Source: Paragyromitra xinjiangensis
Lineage: Eukaryota; Ascomycota; Pezizomycetes; Pezizales; Discinaceae
Reading direction: 5' to 3'
Assembly: GCA_038503065.1 (NCBI GenBank)
Contig: JBCAMK010000010.1
Span: 124,001 to 188,000, forward strand
Length of the DNA stretch: 64,000 bases
This document shows positions 57,182-64,000 of the stretch, in pieces. The notes beneath the pieces are model-generated. The model made no database searches and was not told where the DNA came from. It was given only the letters and a program-made list of their open reading frames with translations. Both the position numbers and the translations under genes were made by a program. Numbering within the stretch: the first letter of the stretch is position 1; each line of letters starts with the position of its first letter.

Positions 57182-57366
57182 TAAAAACTCATTCGTAACA
57201 AATTGACCGGGCTGAGACAGTAGGATATATACGCACTCTAACTGGTTTGGAGATAAGGTTTGGGTTAGAGACCTTGTTCACACTGGTTGTGATCCACGCA
57301 CCAACCGGAGGAACTCACTCCATCATGCAGTCCCAGTCCAGGCCAATCCGTTATGACTGAGTTTTT
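57182..57366. mobile_element. Short foldback element, relative of 9875-10241
   Basis: The ends TAAAAACTCATTCGTAACAA and, inverted, AAAAACTCAGTCATAACGGA bound 185 bp. The interior motifs GGATATATACGCACTCTAAC and TCACAACCAG match the larger element at 9875-10241, of which this is a shortened copy. Confidence 0.75.
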
Positions 57367-57462
57367 GCGCGGTACATACACACGAGAGGCGCTTTGGACC
57401 ACCCACACCTCCAGATCGAGAGGGTAGAAAAATATCTGATCATCGCGCGCTATAAGTGGATG

Positions 57463-58037
57463 TCAGAAAATAGAACACCCACCTCTACACCTACTTGGGC
57501 CAGAGCCTCCTTCCCAAGGATCATCTTTCTTAGATGCTTTTCCCATGGATGCGTTTCCTATTCCGCCTTGCATGCTACCCGTGATACAATCGAGTATCCA
57601 ATGACACGAAGACCTCGATGAAGAGGAACGTCCCATTGGGTGAACAAGACTCAAGGCAGTGATGTATGGCACCGCCACTTTGTTGATCAAGCTACCTGCC
57701 GGAGTTTTCGAACTGTTGATGCTATTTCTCACCATATCAACCCCATATCCCGATTGGTTCGAATCCCTGTAATATTGAATAACCGATTGTATCACGAGTA
57801 GATGTTTAACATCCAGGCTGCAGGCAAAGGGCTGGTACGAACGGTAGGCATGCGTCATAAAATCGCCAGTCTACAGCTGTCATCCCAGCTACCCCACCCG
57901 TCCTCGGCTTGTACCGAGATGTGGGTGAGATTAAATCCTCGGGGTGCATGGCAACCGTGACGCCTTGGAACATAACTTGTATTCAAAGAAGTTGGACCCC
58001 AGGATGGGGGGAATTTATGCAAAGAATAGCTCCGCAC
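57463..58037 (-). CDS. Doubtful gene, two minus-strand frames overlapping by 4 bp
   Basis: The frames 58037-57855 (…RGFNLTHISVQAEDGWGSW) and 57858-57463 (…SVIQYYRDSNQSGYGVDMVR, SLINKVAVPYITAL) overlap at ATGA in different phases. The second has a moderately protein-like composition. I could not find an intron that fuses them. A frameshifted remnant or chance are both possible. Confidence 0.25.
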
Positions 58038-58256
58038 CGCTATCCTTTAGTGGATTATCTCTTAATGCCATTCTGTGGTTGAATTGGTGATTCTGTGTTG
58101 GTTGTCGGGGTCGTAAAGTGTTGATTCTCGTTGCCATGCATTTCGGGGATTTAATCTCGCTCTAAGTAGTTTCGCTACCCTTTATGGTTACCGTAAATTA
58201 ATAAGTAAGATCGGCTTGGCATACGGCATTGAAGTTCCCATTAAATTAGATATATG

Positions 58257-58595
58257 TCACAGAAACAAATAGGAAGGGATATGTATTTTATGAATAACTA
58301 ATGCAACAGTTCTGGTAGGCGAAGAGGGGTGCTCGAAAGCCACGCCAGCGGCTTGAGACCCCAACCCCTCGCTCCCATAGGCAAGCAGAGCAGACCTTAG
58401 AAGGTAATTTGTTAAACTCAAACTGTGAGTTGATAGTAAATCAAGGGCATTCGGGGCCTGGCTAGTCTGCTGGCCTCTAATATTCGATGCCGTTTTTGAA
58501 CCGTGAGAATGTGTCTGGGAATTACCCGATGTAGCATTGTTGTGCATGTGGTACATAGAACCCACTACAGCGTAACATTCAACATCAAATTCCAT
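58257..58595 (-). CDS. Doubtful hypothetical protein, 112 residues
   Basis: An ATG-started frame with a Ser/Thr/His-rich N-terminal half (NNATSGNSQTHSHGSKTASN) and a more hydrophobic C-terminal half. No homology is recognised, and there is no linked exon. Confidence 0.22.
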   Translation of the reverse strand: MEFDVECYAVVGSMYHMHNNATSGNSQTHSHGSKTASNIRGQQTSQAPNALDLLSTHSLSLTNYLLRSALLAYGSEGLGSQAAGVAFEHPSSPTRTVALVIHKIHIPSYLFL

Positions 58596-58920
58596 TAAGC
58601 AGTATGATCCAGATTTTTTCCGATCGGTAAGTGAATTGGGAATAATATTATGTTTCGCTTAGGGGTGTATATATCAATATAAGCCACGTCCGGCCTGCGG
58701 CCAGATTTAAAGGGGATACAAGCTCTAATAACCCTAACCCGAGAGCTTAGCAACATGATACCTGGGAGTAGGCTACGAGCAGGCTATGAACCACTATTGC
58801 ACAACAAAAACCACTCAGAAGGGAGCTACCTTCACAGGCGGTGGTGAATTATGATATCTTGATGAATTATGATATCTGATGGTGAATTATGATAAGCTGT
58901 AATTATGATAGGTTTTACTG

Positions 58921-59156
58921 TACAGTCCCGTTCGAAAAGTCTTGGCACTCCTCCTCTTCGTTGAGCACAACTGCCAGCAGATTGAGACTATAATTTCTGT
59001 ACAAAGTAGTGATATGAAGTTGTTAGATGTTATTCAGATCTCAGTATTTCCATAGTTTTCTTCTCTTTTAATTTACTTTTCCCTAGCTCGATCTACAATA
59101 GTTTGGTTCGCTGTCAATAGTTTGTAGGGTGCTAGGACTTTGCGAACGCGACTGTA
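58921..59156. mobile_element. Tc1/mariner-like MITE, TACAGTCSCGTTCG termini
   Basis: The arms TACAGTCCCGTTCGAAAAGT and, inverted, TACAGTCGCGTTCGCAAAGT continue into TTGGCAC/CTAGCAC. The unit is 236 bp and non-coding, with TA edges. Confidence 0.82.
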
Positions 59157-59297
59157 CATGCATGTTTACAAAGTCAATAAACGGGGGCTTTGGAGTGTTT
59201 CTCAAAAATTTAGAAAGACTAAAATATTATGTATCATTTGTGCTCACACGTACAATCGGGCTTCAACCCCTCCCATAAGCACGATGAAAGAGAACCG

Positions 59298-59493
59298 TAA
59301 AAACTCGAAAAATTCGTTATCTCCGCAATCCACGTGGTAGGGTGGGTAGGTGGTTTTACTAGTTATTTTGGTTTGGTTACCTCTATAGAACCTATTCAGG
59401 GGAGGCTCCAATTGTAGCTTCAAAAACCGTAGAGCCGCTCTCGCTTACCCCTACCACGTGGATTGCGGAGATAACGAACTTTTCGAGTTTTTA
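59298..59493. mobile_element. MITE with TAAAAACTCGAAAA termini
   Basis: About 45-bp inverted arms start TAAAAACTCGAAAAATTCGT and include CTCCGCAATCCACGTGGTAG; one mismatch was found. The unit is 196 bp. The arms carry a CACGTG E-box-like core. Confidence 0.85.
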
Positions 59494-59558
59494 CAGTATT
59501 ACGTCACAGGTCTTGATCGTGTACATTTCCACAAGGCCTATTATGGACAAGCGCGGGT

Positions 59559-59596
59559 TACAGCGAAAACCGGTCATACGGCCGGTTTTCACTGTA
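59559..59596. repeat. 38-bp palindrome of element termini
   Basis: TACAGCGAAAACCGG is followed by 8 bp and then the inverse, CCGGTTTTCACTGTA. It looks like two transposon ends with almost no interior. The same terminus occurs at 7838. Confidence 0.7.
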
Positions 59597-59719
59597 TTTA
59601 CGCCAACCGAGCCAATCATCAGTAAAGGTCTAAACTTATATATAGGTACCCAGCCAACGGTCTGTGCAGTCACGTCCAGAATGTCCCGGTACCCTACAAC
59701 CTGCTGGAGAGCAGTAAAT

Positions 59720-59866
59720 AGAAAGAAAAGAAAAATATTTAAATACTAACCTGCTAGATAAGGTTCGACACTTTGTATAGCAATCTTCTACAGAAATTAC
59801 AGCCCCAATCCGCCGGCAGCCGTGCTCAGAGGAGAGGATGGTGCCAAGACTTTGCGGACAGGACTG
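59720..59866. mobile_element. Right-end part of a Tc1/mariner-like MITE
   Basis: Sequence from about 59720 (with TACAGAAATTACAGC and CAATCCGCCGGCAGCC) to the terminus GACTTTGCGGACAGGACTGT parallels the right half of the adjacent element (59867-60098). Its left end was not found. Confidence 0.6.
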
Positions 59867-60098
59867 TCAGCCGCATCCCAAAAGTCTTCGCACCCCAAGA
59901 AGACCACTATACAGTAGTGAAATGATTCTGAAATAAGCTGGATGACAGCAAGAAGAAAGAGAACATGGATACAATAATGACATACTAAATGAAATCTTAC
60001 CACTTTATATGATCTTTTGCAGGAACTACAGCTCAATCCGTTGGCGGCCAAGCTTGGTAGTGATGGAGGGGTCCGAAGACTTTCGGGACGCGGCTGTA
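59867..60098. mobile_element. Tc1/mariner-like MITE abutting another element end
   Basis: The arms CAGCCGCATCCCAAAAGTCT and, inverted, CAGCCGCGTCCCGAAAGTCT bound a 232-bp unit. Its left edge abuts the right end of the preceding element, and TACAGTGCCC follows its right edge at 60097. Confidence 0.72.
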
Positions 60099-62527
60099 CA
60101 GTGCCCAACGGGCGCAAGGCGGATACTGCTAGACTGCGGACAAGGGTTAGAGCTTGGTAGGGACTATTAAAATGGTACAAGACTATGGATAGGGCAAAAT
60201 CGACATCAAATAAACAACTCGTAATATGTTTCGACTCAGTCCTCAGCTTAACTAGATAGTGGGGTTATCTCGATTAACTAACAGCGTCTGGTCGTGTGGG
60301 ACACATGCCATAGGATTGGGGCTTTTTATCCCTCGGTCGTTACCCCCACTCCCACTTAAAGAGACATATGCATAGGCGGACGCCAATTGGGGCTCTAGTC
60401 TTTCCCTTGCAATTGCCCCACAATCTCTTCTCATTACCTTGAGTCTACATTCGTACTTCAGAAGTGGAGGTAAGTTTAAGTCTGTCAGTGCTGAATACAT
60501 GTACCCATTCCTTTCAATAGAACTCATGGCCAATAAATAGGGTAAATGAAAAGTCTGTCAATACGTGCACCTAGCTAGCAGCGCTGGGAAGTGTAGTGAA
60601 ACCCCTCAGGGCGTGTTAGGTTTTATACAGTACCATTTTAGTACCCAGCAGAACCTACTTCCAATAAGAGATCTCAAATCGATGTTCAGTTGCATAGGAA
60701 GTATTTGCTTTCATGTCGAATTAAGTTGAGGCTCTGGTGTTCTTGCGTTGTGTCGGACGATCATTTATGCCTGCTAGCTGTGTGTACATAGGGTGCACTA
60801 AAGTGATACACAATTTAATCTGTGATGCAGCCACCTAAGGCCACACCATCAAAAGTTTCTTGGAGACAGCCATGGCTTTTCCTTTTCATGCTTTATTTAG
60901 ATGCCAGGAATTCAATCTTCACATGTTACTTATCCATACTGATACTACTTACAGTTTCTCTATGAGTTGCGAAATTTCGTTTTTGGGCAATTACAAACTA
61001 TGCATCACTTTCGTGCACCCGTGGGCCCATGAACCACCCTTTATTAAACTTTGAAAATTCGCCAGAGCATCAATAGCCACCAGAAAAAATCTCATAAAAT
61101 CTGATTAAGTGACCAAGATTGCAGAAATCTATTAAAATTTAGTTGGTATCTTTATCTTTTTCTCTCAATTTAAAATAAAAACTTGACCTTTGGATGGCTA
61201 TGCCAAGGCAGATTCCGTCACCTAGAACCGCTCACGAACATATCTATCTAGATCTAGGTAGAGCACTGCACGTACATCTCCTACGTAGCTTTTACTACAG
61301 CATCACCCGAGAACCAACCTTTTGAAATCTAATTATACAATAGGGACATTTCCAACCCAGAAAGGATCTGTATAGGTACCGATTTTATCATATGGTATCT
61401 TCTCTTTGCTTAAACCCCCACCCCCCATAGTTACTTCTAATAAACTGCGAAGGAAGGGGTACGTTAGTCGATTTGATCCAGAAGAGCTTCGGGAAATGAA
61501 ACCCCTCCGGATCCGTATACAGTAATATCAGGCTATCAGTGGTTCTCAGTATCTCCCATAGCAGCTTTTGCCACGCGTTCTCTAAAGTACATGAGCTTTT
61601 TCCTCGCCCCAAGCTAGCGTAAGCATTACAGTTGCCCAGAAACAAAACAAAAACACCCACTCCTATACCTAAGGTGCGGGGTTTAGGTGTTGTTTTTTAT
61701 TTCCTGCCCTTTAAAAAGTTGCACTCGTTTCACAAGTTCAAAACCAATTACAGTGACGACGGAGTTGTCGCAGTTGCCGGAACCCACCATACTAAACTTT
61801 CTAGCATACCTAGCCGCAAAACATCAACCTAGGCCTCTGATTGGCTATATTAGTCATGTGACTTACCTCAATTCTCGCAACATGAGTGCTTACCTAGTGA
61901 ACTCGAGGCGGGCTCACTTCTTCGCAGCCTCGATGTTGTGCCCCTAGGTGCTTCGCTAGTTGACCACTGTTAGAATTTCGAGCTTCCGTGTAACGCATGT
62001 AGGGTTTTAAGCTACCCAGTTCGCAAAGAAATCCTCAACCGAGGTTCTATGTAAGGTTCAGGAATTTAAGGGGGCCGTGGGTAAGCCCGCGCCGCTGATG
62101 CATGGAAGGAAGATATGCAAGTTGTAGGTGCTCCAGTATGTATGGTCATCGAGGAAGAATCGATAGAGACATGGTTAGTGGTCAAAGCGAATGATCGAAT
62201 AATTGAAGCAGCAACCGGCTAGATGCATAGGGAACGATTTCACCTATCGCAACAACCCAAAAAGTTCTCCAAAAGAACAGCCTCCATGCAATACAAAGGA
62301 TAATAAACTGATTGTTCCAACTGAAGTACGTGGCGGAGTAGAGATAGGCCTAGTTTTGTGACAGCGGTATGTTTTGCACCCAGTTTACATAAGAGTAAAA
62401 TGTATTATAAATATCCTCTCGCCATCCCTTCCTCGATAGTAAAACCAAGGAATCCTCTAAGATCTTAGATTACCTTAGAGTTCTCACCTCGTCCTGACCT
62501 GACGCTTTCCCTCCCCAAGTTTTACCT
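60099..62527. other. Intergenic region of about 2.4 kb with one weak ORF
   Basis: A minus-strand frame at 61388-61660 contains ENAWQKLLWEILRTTDSLIL and FPKLFWIKSTNVPLPSQF, which is protein-like but unlinked and unrecognised. Around 61840-61885 a diverged piece resembles one arm of the 36785-36893 element (GTCATGTGAC, CAACATGAGT). Nothing else is supported. Confidence 0.35.
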
Positions 62528-62782
62528 ATGGCAATAGCAATTCCAGTCATGGGGCCATTACTCCGGCAGCGAGATTCCGCATCATCTAGTTATTCTAGTC
62601 CTGACGACAAAACCCTCCGCTCTGGCGATATTGCTGGTATTGCCATTGGGGTAGTGACTGCTATAGCTACTATCATTGCCCTGTTGATGAAGGTTTGGAA
62701 ACTTTGGTGTTGCCAAACGACCGTAATATATCCCCGCTACTACTCAGCAAATACTTCCTACAAAATATTCCCAACTTCTTAA
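62528..62782 (+). CDS. Small single-pass membrane protein, copy 2
   Basis: 84 residues. RQRDSASSSYSSPDDKTLRSG leads into one hydrophobic helix (residues 34-56, DIAGIAIGVVTAIATIIALL) and MKVWKLW. It aligns with copy 1 (56235-56474) over about 50 residues with few changes, many codon differences being silent, which hints at purifying selection. The C-terminal tails differ, and the sequence after the stop remains alignable to the other copy, so an indel separates the tails. Function unknown. Confidence 0.6.
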   Translation: MAIAIPVMGPLLRQRDSASSSYSSPDDKTLRSGDIAGIAIGVVTAIATIIALLMKVWKLWCCQTTVIYPRYYSANTSYKIFPTS

Positions 62783-64000
62783 GTCGGCCCTAATTGCATA
62801 GTTTCAGTTCATAATCTCTGTGACTGCATCATGCCCCACTAGCCTATTATTTTCTGACCCTGCTGGCAAAAAAATCAGGAACCCGAACCAGGAACCCCTC
62901 AACCGATATACAATATATACAGCTATATGTACTGGATGCCCTCTCATTCTGTGCCCGCTAGGCCTCAACTAGTGAGGCTTCGTGAGATTGGAGTGGTGGA
63001 AACGGAAGGTGACGATTTAGTGAGGTAGATGGGGGGGCTTTACCTTAGGTCACTTTGGGTTATAGGAGTTGTGATGGTGCTAAATCTGAGATAAGGAAAA
63101 CTTGTGAAGGCGACTTCCTGAAGGATTAAATAAAGTCTTAGATACTGTTGATCGATAGCTCGTTCATTTTCCGCAAAAAATTAAAAAAACCCCCCCCCAA
63201 CACATGGGTCTTGATCGTGCGGGATACCTATCTACATAGTCCTCTCGGATTGCAGACGAAGTGAGGGCAGCTAGGTAAAAAGGGAACTATTACAAAATAA
63301 CCCCCTGCTACATACTTCCAAAAATTTCATACGCATGAACAGTGATCGGAAAATAAGATCATTCTGCATGCAGCTGCAGACGCATACAATTAATATTGCT
63401 TTTGGGGGCACTTTCTTTGGTCCGCGGCTGGCGGACCTATTAGCGCTTAGGATTCGTCCAGGGAAATGATAGCTGGGGTTTCCGACCCTAATCCCATTCA
63501 TAGGCTCTTTTCAGGTTGACACGATCGACCCACGTGACATAGTATCATTTTCGTCGCCTTGTTCTATGTGGCCATGCAATTAGAAGAAAATAACTCATTA
63601 GCCTCGCTAACTAAGCTATCGGGGAATGATTCTACGATTTCTGTTACTCTTTTGTTCTGAGAAGCCCTAGGATCTCGGGTTTGAGCCTTTCGGCTATAGT
63701 CAGTGTTAGGAGCTCCATAGTTGGCTATCTTGTCATTATCTACTGCAGCACCCGTAAATTCACCGAAATATAGGCTGGCCCGTAACTTCTTAGTTGTAAG
63801 AACTGAGAAATGCAGCTCATAACTGGGTAATCAACTGTCTCGTTCCCAGCCTATTTTTCCATAATTATTGTATTTTATTCACAATTATGGCCAAATAGAG
63901 GAATTTAAATTAGCAATGTTGGCGCCTCAACCTTCATCACGAAGACTACACTGAAGCATCTAGCTAATAGTTCTCGGCCCCTAGATCTAGAGTGGGTCGT
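62783..64000. other. Duplicated 3' flank, then sequence without supported genes
   Basis: 62850-63010 is the inverted counterpart of 56090-56240. The rest, including a poly-C run at 63189-63198 and a minus frame at 63271-63501, shows no gene. The window end is not inside a recognised feature. Confidence 0.4.

Noticed and set aside
61840..61885. Diverged copy of the 36785-36893 element
   Set aside because: Only one arm is faintly recognisable and the other end is absent.

Overview
The window looks like a gene-poor, repeat-rich piece of a filamentous ascomycete genome (Pezizomycotina). Evidence for this is the short GT-AG introns (mostly 48-80 bp), an intron-bearing pogo/Fot1-type transposon, and protein families typical of that group: a Net1/Dnt1-like N-terminus, a LaeA-like methyltransferase, a CorA-like membrane protein and a fungal STAND-type N-terminal helix domain. 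The species cannot be fixed from the sequence. Many genes are multi-exon, so I rebuilt splice junctions by eye and checked that phases match across exons; no transcript data were available.

Layout. 1-10 kb: two small terminal-inverted-repeat (TIR) elements, then a head-to-head pair of distantly related genes of unknown function (2856-3638 minus, 5556-6386 plus), then mostly empty sequence with a probable broken kinetochore CHL4/CENP-N-like fragment (9432-9719). 10-19 kb: a four-exon CorA-like membrane protein, a pogo/Fot1-like DNA transposon (14071-17370) whose transposase is split by a 1,040-bp insertion, and a proline-rich hypothetical gene. 20-32 kb: an uncharacterised gene with an acidic tail, a large Net1/Dnt1-like nucleolar protein gene, a field of repeated GATGCAT motifs, a small secreted HsbA-like gene, and a 696-residue coiled-coil protein with a fungal STAND-type N-terminus.

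32-47 kb is mainly non-coding and full of TIR elements, but holds a small three-exon gene with a Hva1-type TUDOR domain and two nearly identical tRNA-Trp(CCA) genes. 47-56 kb: a two-exon helical protein gene of unknown function, then a tandem pair made of a 12-exon LaeA-like methyltransferase and a D-serine dehydratase gene, with a short telomere-like repeat in the 245-bp spacer. 56-64 kb: an inverted duplication carrying two copies of a small single-pass membrane protein gene, separated by a cluster of Tc1/mariner-like TIR elements.

No operon logic or integrated pathway is visible. The strongest shared theme is DNA transposition: more than fifteen short hairpin elements, most bounded by TA, fall into several families. 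The most interesting unexplained structures are the GATGCAT field, the abutting TIR elements near 60 kb, the inverted membrane-protein duplication and the inserted element with a GGGTAAC array.
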